Of a DNA stretch of 64,000 nucleotides, positions 10,718 through 22,380 are shown piece by piece. The translations under genes and the position numbers were made by a program. Under the pieces are notes generated by a model. That model saw only the letters and a list, made by a program, of their open reading frames with translations, was not told the DNA's origin and did not search any database. Origin of the DNA: Anas platyrhynchos (taxonomy: Eukaryota; Chordata; Aves; Anseriformes; Anatidae); NCBI RefSeq assembly GCF_047663525.1, contig NC_092606.1, forward strand, positions 9,298,501 to 9,362,500, in the 5' to 3' direction. Each line of letters starts with the position of its first letter. Within the stretch, counting starts at the first letter, position 1.

Positions 10718-10860
10718 GTTAAATAGCTTACTTGAGCCTCTGTGCTTCTATTTTCTCTGTCATAAAATAGGAATATTAGCCCATCTCACAGGGTTGTACT
10801 GGGCATGATTGATTGAAATCTCCACGCGAAAAGAGCTAGACATGCACAAAGTGTTATTGC
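10718..10860 (+). mobile_element. MIR/CORE-SINE-like remnant
   Basis: The order of words follows the MIR core in sense orientation: 'agcttacttgagcctctgtg', 'ttctctgtcataaaatagga', 'atattagcccatctcacagg', 'gttgtactgggcatgattga', then a decayed tail. The known core has 'cctcatctgtaaaatgggga ... cctcatagggttgttgtgagg'. The match is good through the centre and fades toward the 3' end. Confidence 0.65.
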
Positions 10861-12580
10861 AGAGGCAGTCAGAACCAGCTCCTTACCTGGCCAAGGGCTA
10901 TTTTGCTTTGCTGGAGTTGGTGGATTTGTCACTTAGGCAGTTTGAATAAAAAAAATAAGAGGAAGCTGTCTGGGGTGAGCATGAGAAACCACTCGGCATG
11001 AGCAGGGGAAAGGCACTGCCTCCCCTCCTCGGTCCTCCCACAGCACTGAAACCTGCACTGCGCTCCCGTGAGCCTGCAAGGTGAGGCAGAGGCTGCTGCG
11101 TTTGCAGTGTCACATCATTTTTCCACGGTTGTTTATTTATCAGACATGTGCCTCCAATATAATTAATGTCATCCTTTGCCAGAGCCTCTGCAGAGGAAGA
11201 GGTTCAGTTGTGTGCTGGTGGCACGAGCTTAGGGAGGAGTACGTTGAAAATTCAAGCAGACAGGAGTGAGTAGCGAGATGGGGGGGTCATTCTTCACCTC
11301 CGTGGTGGTGTCTGCAGGAGATGCTGGGCTCCACAGCCAGCGTTGTCACCCATGCTGTCATCTATTCATGGGAGTCTCCAAAAAATAAAAGTTGAGGATG
11401 GGAGATGAAGCGCAGACACCACTGCGATGACACAGCTGGAGAAGTCCAACTCAGGGTGCAGATGGGGAACCTTCCTTGGTGCTGCTGTAGCTCCAGCTGT
11501 TCCTAGCATCCACCAAGCTCTGCAGCCATCTGTAACGTTGGGTAAAAGAAACCAGGATGGACTTGAGTTCAGGGATATGAAATACAGATGCTAGAGGCAT
11601 GGAAGACTTGTACTGCTGTTGACCTTGGCCAAGCAAGTGTTGTGTTGTGGAGAGCTGTCAGGAGGTGCTGCAGTGCTCACAGCTCCCCAGGTGTCCTTGG
11701 AGCTGGCAAAGATCTGGGGGGGGGAACTTTGGTGTCATGAAGTGGAACTTGAGAACCAAAAGTGGCTGGAGTGGCTCTGGCAGTGGGTTCAGGTCCAAAG
11801 ATCCCAGTGAAGTTCAAATCCCCTCTACAGACAAAGACACAGATGAAAGAGAAGCAAAAATGTCAAAGCTGTGATTGCATGATGCATCTCTGTCTCCTCT
11901 GTGATTTTTTTTTTGTTTGTTTTTTTTTTTAGTAGTTTCTCACTGCTCTATACCAAATTTGGCAGAATTTTCCCCATCCATCTCTGCAGGGTCAGCCAAG
12001 GAGACTGGTAACTTTTCTGTTTTCCTTTGTTTTGTTTTTCCATTTTGTCCCAGGGCTTCCTCAGGTCTGTAGTTCCCCTCAGGGAAGTGGGATGGCCGCT
12101 ATCTTCTCCCACAGCGCAGCGCACAGGGGCTCACACGGTGCCTGTGCAGAGCTCTGGGGTGTAGCAGGAGGGTGAGGCACAGGCCCATGGCTGAGAGGGG
12201 TCTGCTCGAGGAAGGAGCTGATGTTTTGTTCCGTTGACTCCCTGACACTGATGGAAGAGGTTTTGCTCCAAATTATTCCAAACTTCAGATCAATGGGGTG
12301 AGATCAATGAGTTCAGGATAAACTGTCCTGAAATCCCTACAGGTTTGTTCACCTTACAGCAAGACGAGGACATTTCAGCAGCTGGAGGTGCAATTGTATG
12401 GGAAGCACTGTGGGGTTGGGATGGATGTAGTAGGATGCCCCTGGACCCAGCCAGGACGGTCAGACCAAAGCTCTGTCATGGATGGGGCAGGTTTGTGTGG
12501 CACAGGTCCTTGGGTGCCCAAGAGCACATCTACAGTGCAGTGTCCTTCGTGCAGGTGTTCCTGTGGCTGTGGGAGAAGGA
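10861..12580. other. Unique DNA, no gene
   Basis: No coding evidence. T-rich stretches occur near 11905-11931. A short AT-rich patch at 11110-11175 carries a TATAATTAATGTCAT-like homeodomain word. A G9 run lies at 11716-11724. Confidence 0.45.
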
Positions 12581-12990
12581 CCGATCCAGCTTATTATGGG
12601 GGATGATAGCTGTTAATGTAGGTTGCCATGGTGAGTAATTAAAATCTTCCCACACGCCCGTTCCTGCACCACGGCAGGTGCCCTGCGCAGCAGATGTTAT
12701 GCACACCATATGCACAGGAGCAGCTTTTGTGCACAGGAGAAACCCGTGGCGTGGTTTCACCTCTAGCTCTCTTGGTCAATGAAAATGATCCCTGGCCTCA
12801 GCTCAAATATTATTTTTAACGCTATTTTGCAAAATATGGAGAAGCTGCAGGGTACAGGCTCTAATCTGTGGATACTTACTGTCTTTGTGAACGCCACGTA
12901 TTGTTCACAACTGTTGAAAAATGCATCAGATAATTGCATTAAAGAGAGAAACCTCTGAGAAAGAGGCAATATCTGTGATATGTGGGATAT
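12581..12990. promoter_or_regulatory. Candidate conserved non-coding block
   Basis: AT-leaning, repeat-free sequence with GAGTAATTAAAATC near 12634, AAATATTATTTTTAACGC near 12808 and CAGATAATTGCATTAAAG near 12928. A GT donor-like GTGAGT at 12631 follows an open segment, but no partner exon is evident. A regulatory reading is preferred on texture. Confidence 0.35.
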
Positions 12991-13770
12991 CTGGTACCTG
13001 TTACCTGCAGGGGGTGCTTAACAGCCAGCAGGTCCCACAGCCTTGTGTCTGGGTGCCCAAGCCTGCAGGTCTCTCCGGTTGAAGTGGAGCACAAATGTGA
13101 TGAATTTCTCCTTTCTCTGCTTCAGGATGCCTGTGGGAAGGAGCATGGGTCAGGGCATCGTGGTCAGAGCTCTGCATGCTGCAGAGACCTGCCCTTGGGT
13201 TCACCACCTGGGAGCGCTCCATCAGGCACAGTTTGTGACACTGGTGTCCTGGTAAAGGTCTGAAAGATGATCTGTCCATTGCCAAATGGAAAACACAAGG
13301 TCCATCATGTCCTAGGGTCTGACTCTACCATCTTGCCTGCTGCTCCTTGCTGGGCTTGTCCTTTTCAAGCTTGGAAAAAACTGCGTGACTGCTAGTACCC
13401 CGACTATGCTTTTTGTCTCTGTGCTTTTTGTCCTGCAGTTTTCTTTACAGTGCCTCTATTTTAATCCTCCATAATGGTTAGGAGGAAGCACTGACAACTG
13501 CTCCTGCGTTTCTCAGGGGAAATACTTGACCTGAAACTCACGCAGCTGCCCCTGCTTCCCTGTGCCTCTGCAAAGAGTGGGGCCATGAGCTGAGCTTTGG
13601 TCGGGAACCAGGCAACCTGGCACTCGAGGTGGGTGACTCTGGCAGCAGCCAGAGCTCATGAGATGTCAGCGAGGAGGGGGCTGGTGGGACAGACAGGAGC
13701 AGACCCTCTGTCCACTCCCCTCCATCACCCCTGGTGCTGGGCGGCGGGCCGGGCAGGTCGGTGCGAGGTA
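12991..13770. other. Unique GC-rich DNA, no feature seen
   Basis: Single-copy sequence with overlapping short frames on both strands. CCTGCAGGGGGTGC at 13004-13017 is a poor CTCF match (two mismatches). A short CpG-bearing patch at about 13738-13770 is too small to be a CpG island. Confidence 0.5.
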
Positions 13771-14430
13771 TCGATTGCCAAAGGAACAAAAGCAAAGCAC
13801 GAGTAAAGTGCAATAATCATGTGAGAGGAGAGAAACTACAGAAGTACACCACAGGTTCACTTAACTCCTACTTGGTCGATAAGCTGCTTATTGAAACGCA
13901 TTATTCTTCTGTTCCTGATTCCCAGAAGTGTCTGAGCTGCCTGGAAGACCATAACAAAACAGGCTGCCTCCTATGTCTGCCATTGATTTTAATGGGGAAA
14001 GACAGAGCACTGTGTAATAAAGTGTAAAAAGATGATTCCCCCAAAATGAATAGCACAATAGGATAACAAAGATGGTGATTACCGCGGAGCTGTTCCGTAC
14101 TCTTGTCTTTGCGCAATGAGCGTCTGTCTGGCTTCCTGACATCCCCGTCCTTCTTCACGGCTGCGCTGGGTGATTGCTAATTTAGGGCCGCGAGCGGGGC
14201 AGCCACACTGCAGGTCAGTCCCATCCCTATACAGAGAGAAATGAGATCGCTGTATTTCTGTTTCGCTGCTCCGATATTCTGCTGCTTAGGCTACTTGCAA
14301 TTTAAGAGCACGTATTTCCTTTTTCACTTTATTATTTAAAATAAGAGCTCCTGTTAAAACTGTGAAATACAAATTTCTTTTGGACTTGCTGGCTAAGCAA
14401 AGTGCAGTGGTTTGGGTAAGCTCCCCCCCT
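13771..14430. promoter_or_regulatory. Candidate large conserved non-coding element
   Basis: About 650 bp without simple repeats, with evenly distributed A/T-rich transcription-factor-like words. A SOX or TCF/LEF core AACAAAG lies at 14065-14071. It also carries ATAACAAAAC, ATTGATTTTAATGG and TGATTGCTAATTTAGG words. A moderate number of CpGs persists near 14090-14200, which is unusual for this window and hints at constraint. Open frames in it are short and shared between strands. Confidence 0.45.
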
Positions 14431-14930
14431 TTCTTTTCCTGATTAAATGACAACAAGTAGTTACAGGTTTACTGGAAATGTCTTATTCAATGAAATAAAG
14501 TGTTTGGGGAATAGAGGGGAACAGCTATAGCTCAAAGTTAAATTTCGGTAAATATAAAAGATGATCAAGTAGAAACATTGTGCCTAGAGTCATTTGAACT
14601 GAACAACAGTATTTATTGTAATGCCCATGTTGATATTGGCACATTTTAGATTTCTGTATTGCACAACTTGAATTTTTTTTTTTTTGCAAATCCATCCTTT
14701 ACCCAAAAAGAATTTGTATGGCCTTAGCTATAATACAGCAAATGCTCAAATCTATTTTAAAAAGGTTACTTTATAAAGTAAGAGCTCAAGTGTACATGTA
14801 GCCCAGATGGATTCTGTTTGCAATGATAGTTGGGGGTCTCTTTTTGATGCATTGTTTCAAAATGAACTCGAATAGAAAGAAAATGCTTCATTCAGTCTAA
14901 AAGAATGCAGCAGCAGAAAAAAATGCTTAT
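14431..14930. promoter_or_regulatory. AT-rich candidate regulatory block with a 16-bp palindrome
   Basis: Strongly AT-rich, single-copy, with only one homopolymer (T13 near 14673-14685). The perfect palindrome TTACTTTATAAAGTAA spans 14766-14781. The boundary with the preceding block is arbitrary, and the two may be one element of more than 1 kb. Confidence 0.35.
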
Positions 14931-16350
14931 TGTTTTCCCTCAGCGGTTCCCCTAGCCCAGCTACAGATGCTGATATTTGCCATAGGGCTGTCAGTCTGGC
15001 CATAAACCAGGGCAAATACTGCGGGGTGCTGCACCGTGCCAGCTTGTCTTGCTTGCTTGCTCCTGTGTCACGTAGGAGCAGCCGTGGTGCTGATAACCAC
15101 CGTAGACCTGTTGGTCATGCTGCTGGGTGATGCTCTGTGCTGTGCTGTTGTACGAGTTGGGATTTTGTACTGTGGCACTGCCAGAAGCACTGCAAGCCCT
15201 GGGCACGCTCCCCTTATCAATAGTGAACCTGTCCAGGCTTGTTAGTGCTGTATTGATCACACCCCAGGGCGCAGGAGCCATTCTTCCTGCCAGAAGGCAG
15301 CAGGGACCATCACAACAGTGAGTTGTATTTTTTTTTTTTAATAAATTATTTAGGCAGGAGTTTTTGCTGGTAACCCCATCACTAAAACCTTCCTGGGCTT
15401 TTGCTCAGTTCCCTGCTTCACCAGCCATCTGAAATAAGGTGTGCCCTGTCCATGCGGGCCAGGCCAGCTGGGACTTGAATCTCTTCCCAAGGACGCATCT
15501 TAAAAACCATTTCACAACACTGGCCCTTTGCCAGCACTGATGGATGTGGTGTCCCAGCTTACTGGAAATTCAGTGAGTCAAGGCGCAGGGACTGAGCAGA
15601 GAAATGCAGAGCTGACAGCATTTCAAACCCACGTCCTGAACCATCAGCATCCAGACTTGGAGCTGGTTTAGATTAGATCAGGCGACTCAGGGGTTGGATC
15701 TCAACTCCCGTTTTCACAACGTTTGGATGAGTTTATGAGGAGTGAGGACTGGGGGCACACTCCTGGCCCTGTCCTCACATCTTCAGATGTTTCCAAAAGC
15801 GGTGGGATGCCCCAAGGTACTGCTGGAGCCATCTGATGCTCTTCAGCCTCTGGCTCCCAGAGGTTGGCAGTGATGTCTCTGTAGAGCTTTGGGCCATGTT
15901 ACCTATTTACGAACTGTTTGGGGCAGTTTAAGGCCGTGTGGAGGTATAGGACTAGCCTCAGCTGTGAAGCTGCCCTAGAGACACGTGCCTGAGCACCACA
16001 TGGCAAGTCACTTCAGATTTATTAGAAACCCTCCAGGCTTCCTTGGAGTTTCCTTTTCCACTAACTTACCATCAAAGCCACCACTTGGATCACATTTTTC
16101 ACCCTAAAGCCTCATCATCTCACAGGCAGAGCTGGCCTGCCCATGGCAAAGCACGAGGTGACCACTGGAAAAAGCCAAGGCACGTGTGAGCGGGGGCAGA
16201 CAGAGAGGCCGAGGGAAAACTACAGTGAATGGAAGTTTTGTCTCCTCGCTGCCTCTCTCTGGGGTTGTGTCCCACCACCCCCACCTCCCAGGAGGCTGGT
16301 GTCACCCACAATAGCTTAGTTTTGAAAAGAAGGTGGATAGGTAAAGGAGA
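14931..16350. other. Unique DNA, no feature seen
   Basis: Mixed-composition sequence with short frames on both strands and no domains, repeat families or motif clusters. A T-rich run lies at about 15329-15339. Confidence 0.55.
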
Positions 16351-16640
16351 GAAGGTATAATTATGGGTGGAATCTGGGATTTTTTATCAGATTGTGACAC
16401 TGTCGAAGGCTTTCTGCGCAAAGTATACTGTTGAAAAGGCAGTGATTGTGCCTTTCCCACCACCATTATCAAAGCTCCAGTCAGTCAAAGCCTCCCTGTT
16501 ATTAAATGCTGCTCTGCAAGTCTGCATTGTGAAGCTGAAGGATATAATCACAGGTGCCAGACATGGGGAGAGAGCTGATCCAAAGGTGTGAAAAAAAAGA
16601 AAACACAAAGATGAGCTGAATAAAAACACATAAATGAGGT
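16351..16640. promoter_or_regulatory. Candidate enhancer with paired TCF/LEF words
   Basis: ATCAAAG at 16468-16474 and GTCAAAG at 16484-16490 are same-strand TCF/LEF-type cores 16 bp apart, with a CCAAAGG word near 16580. The surrounding sequence is repeat-free and AT-leaning. A 74-codon plus frame (16367-16591) and an 80-codon minus frame cover the same bases. Neither resembles a known protein. Confidence 0.4.
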
Positions 16641-17379
16641 GTAAAAAATCAGATTACAGGGGGCAGAGAAGGTGGGAGTAAAATGAAGCAGAAAAAAAAA
16701 TCCATTACTTAGGTTTCTTCCCCCACCCCCCCCACCCCTTTGTTAATATAGAAGAAACAGGAAAAAAAAATCAAGCCAGCTTTCCATCGTATTTTCCAGT
16801 ATTTGGTGGTACTGGAAGTACCTCAGGCGCTTCGTCCCTGCTGCTGTCAGTGTCAGAGTGCCATGAGCACGGTGCGTGCCTGGTGCAAGTGGCCTGACCT
16901 GTGGTGGCTTCGGCAAAGCACAGCACCAGCTGCGTCCGTCTGCTGGGTCGGTGCAGGATTGGGCCAGTTGGGTTGCCCAGAGAGCGCAGGAATTGAGGTT
17001 TTGCATCCAAACGTTTGAAGTGAAAAATATTATCCCAGACTTAGGCTCTAGGTAGAACATTTCCAAATCTTTCTGCCAAAGTGAATTAGAAAGGGGATTA
17101 TGTCTATCAGAGCTTCTGTTTCAGGGGGACTGGACTGCTGCACATTGCCTCCAATGATAAAAAGGCAGGCTGTGGTTGGGAAGCCAAAAAATAATTTATA
17201 AGCTAACTCAGCCTACTCTGGTACAGCAGTGTCAAGCTGGAAGGGTTTGTTGCCACTGAGCTTTTTCTTTCAGCGCGTTTTCAGACTCAGCTGTTGTTGA
17301 AGTGGACACATTCCTCTAGAAAATTTCTATTTTGATGAACTTGCATTAAAAAAAAAAAAGTTTCAAGTAGCATTGGCTC
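16641..17379. other. Unique DNA, no gene
   Basis: Contains the C-rich tract listed separately, an A9 near 16761 and A12 at 17348-17359. Frames here are short and unrecognised. The part at 17080-17300 is AT-leaning with GATAAAAAGG and ATAATTTATAAGC words, but with low motif density. Confidence 0.45.
16720..16738 (-). other. G-quadruplex-prone tract (minus strand)
   Basis: C5-A-C8-A-C4 on the plus strand gives three G-runs separated by single T bases on the minus strand, the longest divisible into two. This is a standard quadruplex-competent arrangement. It sits about 80 bp past the TCF/LEF-word block. Confidence 0.55.
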
Positions 17380-17780
17380 TTTCTTTTGAAGACAGCTCAT
17401 ACACCAAGCCAGCCAATTTTCCTCATAGCCTTTAAAAGTGGGTATCTCCAGCTGATTACTCACAGCCTGTCCAGCATCCTTCCATGTTGGCTTTGTGCAT
17501 TTCGTGCAACCTCTGCCTTTTACCCACAGAGCCCACAGGAACCCGACTGGAGCACAGCTGGGATCAGCTCCATTGCGCACAGCCTTGTGCGTGGCTTCCC
17601 CCCGTGCTTATTTCGGCTTAGGCTAAGCCTGTTTGTAGTCATTGTCAATTAGGACGAAAGTGGTATAAGCACATCACACAGCTGTTCTGCAGTAGGTTTG
17701 CAAAACCCTTTGATAATAACACTCTGAGGTCAACTGGTGCAGCTCCGACCAGACAAAGCTCGCTAACTTTTTAGCTGGCT
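17380..17780. promoter_or_regulatory. Candidate conserved non-coding block
   Basis: Repeat-free sequence with an inverted repeat GGCTTAG-G-CTAAGCC at 17615-17629, TTGTCAATTAGGACG shortly after, and a TCF/LEF-type CTTTGAT at 17708-17714. The function is inferred from composition and cannot be assigned to a gene. Confidence 0.35.
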
Positions 17781-19690
17781 TATGGATACATTTCCAGGTA
17801 GAAGATCTATTAATAGGCAAAGCAATGGGTCACCTTTCCTGTGCATAAAATGCAGATAGCATTTAGTGGAGCTTGCACACCCAACCAGCCCTTGCTCACT
17901 AGGAAGGAACAGGGATGCAGTTATGCTTATAACATACAGAAAAAAAAAAAAAAAAAAAAAAAAAAAAACATGGATTTTTTTCATTCTTCCCAAATCATCT
18001 TGGAAATTTGACTCTATTGGGATCAATAGGAATTTTCCCAATTATTTCAGTGGGGCTGGGATTTTGTCCTGACTCTTCTCAGAGTTGAACTGACCTCATG
18101 GAAATATGTATGATCTCACCAGAGGAATTTCAGAGTGATATTCACCAGACTCTTTTTAGTCATGGGGATAAGTCAAATGATTGTATCTCTTCCTTCTGCC
18201 CTTCTTATCCTCCAGTCCAACCCATCTGTCTGACTTTACTCACCCATCCTGCCAGCCAGTGTGCTGTTCATGCATAAACCTTGTTCCTGTCCAGGCTACC
18301 CTGCTGTTAGTTGTATCTTGCGAACATTTTCCTCTTTCTTTTAAACTCCAAATCTCAATGGTTCGGAGCAACACTTGTAACCCGAGCAGCACACACCTGG
18401 GGTGAGGTTAATTTTGAACATGGCAGGTCATCTCTCAAGCTGGCAAGACCTTCGTTCAAGTTCTACTATATTTCAATTGTTATGGATTTTCAGGGCCTCT
18501 TTTCTGAATGGGCACCTCTGAAATGAAATAATATGAGGTGCTATAGATCTGTTTGCTGGCAAGGTTATCACAAAGGCAGGCAGGACAGTTTGCCTCTGAC
18601 AGCATACACTATAAAGCCTCCAAGGTCTTCCCATAAAGTCTGTGAAATACTACCACAATAGCCATGCGTCAGTGGTGGTTAGGGTCAAGTTTTCAACCTG
18701 ACCTTTTAGACCAGCTGAAATATGTGGCTTTATTCGTGCGTGATCGCTCTGGTTCGGGTGAAAGCCCAAGCAGCAGTGAGCTGGTGCTCAGAGCGAGCAG
18801 AGCTGCCCAAGACGGTGCTTCAAGGACACTCTATGACTTGTTTGTCCAGGTACAAAATACCAATGAATTTCTGCGCCTGGCTGTGGAGAGGCAGCCAAGG
18901 ACTTGAAGTAGGAGGGGGCATAGGTGTTCTGGCCCAGAAATCGGGTGCTGGCAGAAGTGGGTGGTGGAGATGGCAGAGAGCAGCTCACCTTCTGGGCTCT
19001 GGAAGTGGTGTGAAATTGGACAAAGATAATGGGAAAGAGTGGAGAACCTGCAAAGCACCGTGGGCTCCCCTTGTTGTGCTGCTCTCACCTACGGGGCACT
19101 CGCTGCCCTGACAATAACACAGTACTCACAGACCATGGCTTTTTAAGTGCCACGTGGGATTATACCCAAGTTTGAAATGAAAGGACATAAACCATATGCT
19201 CAGTGCTGATGGAGTGAAATGATTGACTTTAGTCCAGTTCCAAAATATTCTTTGTTTTGGGGCATTTTCTTGATGTTGTTTGCAGATTCAGCAGGTTGGC
19301 TGATGAGATAAGAATTGTCCAGTGAGTGCTTGCTTGGGAAGATTTACCTGACCTTCTGGGAGATACAGCTGGGGGAAGTGGTAGTGTTGGCATTTGGTGG
19401 ACATCTGCAGCCACATGGTTAAACTACATGACACAAAAATTACGACAGTTTTTGTTTCAGATGCAGACTTCTGCTATATAAAACTGAAATCTTATTCCAC
19501 TACAAGCAATACAGAGTCTGTTTCATATCTTTTAGTCTTGTGGACTCCGTAATATCAGAAATACACATGTAAGGAACTTTTATATCAGGATATTCTTGCT
19601 CACATAAAGAACAGAGAAGTAGCCAAGATTTATACATTTCCTCTTAGGTGTTTACAGCTGCAGATTTCAATGGGAAAGCTCTTCACCAGC
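17781..19690. other. Unique DNA, no gene
   Basis: Apart from the A29 tract, this is ordinary single-copy sequence. Moderately AT-rich patches at 18480-18660 and 19430-19690 have no clear motif cluster. Short frames are unrecognised. Confidence 0.5.
17940..17968. repeat. A29 homopolymer
   Basis: Twenty-nine consecutive A. No retroposon body or target-site duplication is visible on either side, so it is listed as a simple repeat rather than a poly(A) tail. Confidence 0.95.
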
Positions 19691-20260
19691 TTTAAAGAGA
19701 GAAATGAAATAGTGTAGTGAGGGGCTGATTGCCGCTCCGTGGGGAACTCCTGCCCACATTATAGACTATCTGCCTCACACGATAATGACAGACAAGCCGA
19801 TGACCTTTCTATGCTAATGATTTGGCTTCTCTATGAATTCATCCTATGTGATACAGGCAACTTGTCTTTACTCAGTGATGGATCATGCCATGGGATCCCA
19901 GAGCTTTCTGTGTTAGTTAATGTTCTGTCAACACAAGCCCCTGAGAGGCTGTCCCAGTTGTCCTGGATGACAATTAAGCTCTCTTGAATAAAAGAGCTGG
20001 AGCCTAGCGAGTTTCCAGAAGCTAACGCACTTCCTGAGATACAATTGGTCACATCCCAGCAGAAATCTTTCTTGTGCCTGCTGGCTCACCTGCTGCTCCT
20101 AGCATGCATCCCAGGCGCACTAGCAAAGTTAAAAATCTACAGTAAAATGAACTGGAAAATATTGATCCAATTTAAAGCAGCATTACAAATGCCCAAATCA
20201 TTGCATCCTAGCATTAACTAATTTTCAAATATCTAATGGTTTTACCTGCTCTGCTGCACT
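19691..20260. promoter_or_regulatory. Candidate conserved non-coding block
   Basis: Repeat-free sequence with GATAATGACAGAC (MEIS-like TGACAG), a homeodomain TAATGA at 19815-19820, TTAGTTAATG and GACAATTAAGC, continuing into AT-rich text with GCATTAACTAATTT near 20212. Overlapping short frames on both strands are not recognised. Confidence 0.4.
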
Positions 20261-21742
20261 TCATAATGACAAGTAAATGTGGTAGCACACCCGGCTTCTC
20301 CACTGCAGATGTTTTCCTTCCCCTGTATCAGATGCAGACCCTGTATCTGCCCTATCTCAGGCATCACAGCTCTGCAATTAAGCCACAGTCTGTGAGATCA
20401 CGATATACAGGTCATTTCCAACGGGATTTGGGTGCCCAGCTTTGTACCTTTCCTACACAAGGACCAGTCTCGGTGCTGCTGTACGTCAGGGCAGCACTGC
20501 ATGCTTCCCTTCAGGGAGGATGATTTAAAACAAGTTGATCCTCAGCCCAGATATTACCGATTGCACTTGTGTTTGCATAGTAGTTGAAGATTAAAATCAG
20601 AATAAGGATGGTGGAAGATGTGATAAAGAATTTCAACTAGGCACATAGCTCATCGCAAATGTTGAGGACAAACCCTGTGTTTGCAATCTGCAGGGAAGGC
20701 TCCAGCATCACCATGTCCACAGCAGAAACTGGTGTCGCTGCCTTCCTCCCCACTCATGGGCCTTCTGATACAACCTTGGCACCATGAAGCAAAGCAACAG
20801 GCACATCGCCCCACTTTAAATGAGCACAGTCCTGCAAACTGCTTTCTTTCAGCCCCATTATGCACTTTTTCAGATGCCTTTTTTTTTTGTCATAAAGGGC
20901 TGATTCGCTTTGCTGGTGTTTATCAAACCACGTTGCAGTTTCTCATAGCAAGAACCTGTAATCCATGTGGGATCACTCCTCAACAGCTGCAGACACTGGA
21001 GAGGGCAGACCATGCAGCATCAGACCACATCATGAATGCTTAAGAACCAGGTGTGCTCCAGCAGTAAAACCCCATCATTTTGTGGTCACCCAATTGCTCT
21101 TGTTACCAGTCCGTCCAGTAGTCTTAGGGTTTTGACCTCATGGAAAATGAGAGCTGCTTCCTACGCCATTCCCTGTGTGTGGACAGAGAATTAATGCATC
21201 TGGCACCTGGGCTTTGCTAGGTGGTGTGCAGGCTGCGAGGCGCTGAGAGACCATCACTCTCTTGGCTCCTTCATTCTCTTCAACCCATTCCTGCTGACAA
21301 GCAGCTGTCCTCAGCTAGGTCTTGAGCCTTATAATTGTGTACATTTTTTTTTTTTTTTCTCTGCAAAGTCCAAGAATCTCCCAGTTTTCCATGATTCCGA
21401 TGTCCCTAATTCAGCCTCTCACGACCCATCCCCACCTCACTTGGTGGCTCCTCTAGCCTGGACCTCCTGCACTGGACCCAGGCATCTTGCCCCATTTCTG
21501 GCTGCTCAGCTCTCATTCTGCCTTCCCAAATTTCTGCCCATCTCTCTGCCTTCCTGCCCTGCTGCAGCACCCATAGTGCCCTCCTCTGAGGTCGGTGTCA
21601 TGAGGGCAGTGGGGAAAATGGACTCACATAGTGAGGGCTAACAGGGAGAATTTGGGAATGGCTCAGCTGATGTCCTGCCTGTAATGCACCCTTCTGATAT
21701 TGCCTCTTCATTGCATGGAAATCAGGCTCCACACAATTATCC
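20261..21742. other. Unique DNA, no gene
   Basis: Single-copy sequence with T15 at 21344-21358 and T10 near 20878. A 120-codon frame at 20681-21043 is unrecognised and has a minus-strand counterpart. No repeat family is seen. Confidence 0.5.
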
Positions 21743-21764
21743 TTTTTTTTTTTTTTTTTTTTTT
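21743..21764. repeat. T22 homopolymer
   Basis: Twenty-two consecutive T immediately upstream of an AT-rich candidate regulatory block. No retroposon body is evident. Confidence 0.95.
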
Positions 21765-22380
21765 ATCACTCTCACACCGCATTTTGAACAGATTGTAAGA
21801 CACTTCCTCATAATGAGATTAGCCCCCCTCATTGCTTTACAATATACATTTTTATCTGGGTGCATATATAGAACAGGCTTTTTAACTGCATAAAGGTGTC
21901 ATAGTGAGGCTCAGGCCCTAATGTATGACATTATCTCCTCCGATGATTGCAGTCAGCATCAGGCTATGCATAGAAAAGGCTGTTAACTGGCGTGCAGCAG
22001 CCGCTTGCCAGAATGAAATGCACTCACCTGGTAAATGCAGGCAGCAGCTCCCGGAGGTCAGATCCTCGGGTGATGCGAACGAGCGTGGCTCTGCTCAGAG
22101 CAATGGAGCGGTGCCAACGTGCGCCGGCTGGAAACCCAGCCCCAGCTAAGGGGCTGCTGTCCGGATGGGATTCCTGCTACGGGCAAGGCTGCGCAAGCTG
22201 ATGGCTCTTTTTTTACATCCACTCAGCAGATTTCAATGAGGCACTGGTGCAAATCGTGGGAGCAGCTGGAGTTTATGCTGGATGGCTCCTGGCTTGACTA
22301 TTTCGGAAAGTCTGGTTTCAACACAACAGTTCCTAATGCAGCCATGAACTTTGTGACTTGATTTGGTGATGTGGATTGGG
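21765..22380. promoter_or_regulatory. Candidate conserved non-coding block
   Basis: Two AT-leaning parts (21765-22030 and 22200-22380) flank a GC-richer centre with several CpGs. Words include CATAATGAGATTAGC, CTAATGTATGACATTATC and GATGATTGC. The lack of simple repeats after T22 and the retained CpGs suggest constraint, but only a comparison could show it. Confidence 0.35.

Noticed and set aside
12555..12630. 76-nt open segment between GTGCAG and GTGAGT
   Set aside because: Plausible splice sites, but the peptide is unrecognised, no partner exon is seen and similar segments occur by chance throughout the window.
13004..13017. Second CTCF-like word CCTGCAGGGGGTGC
   Set aside because: Two mismatches at informative positions.
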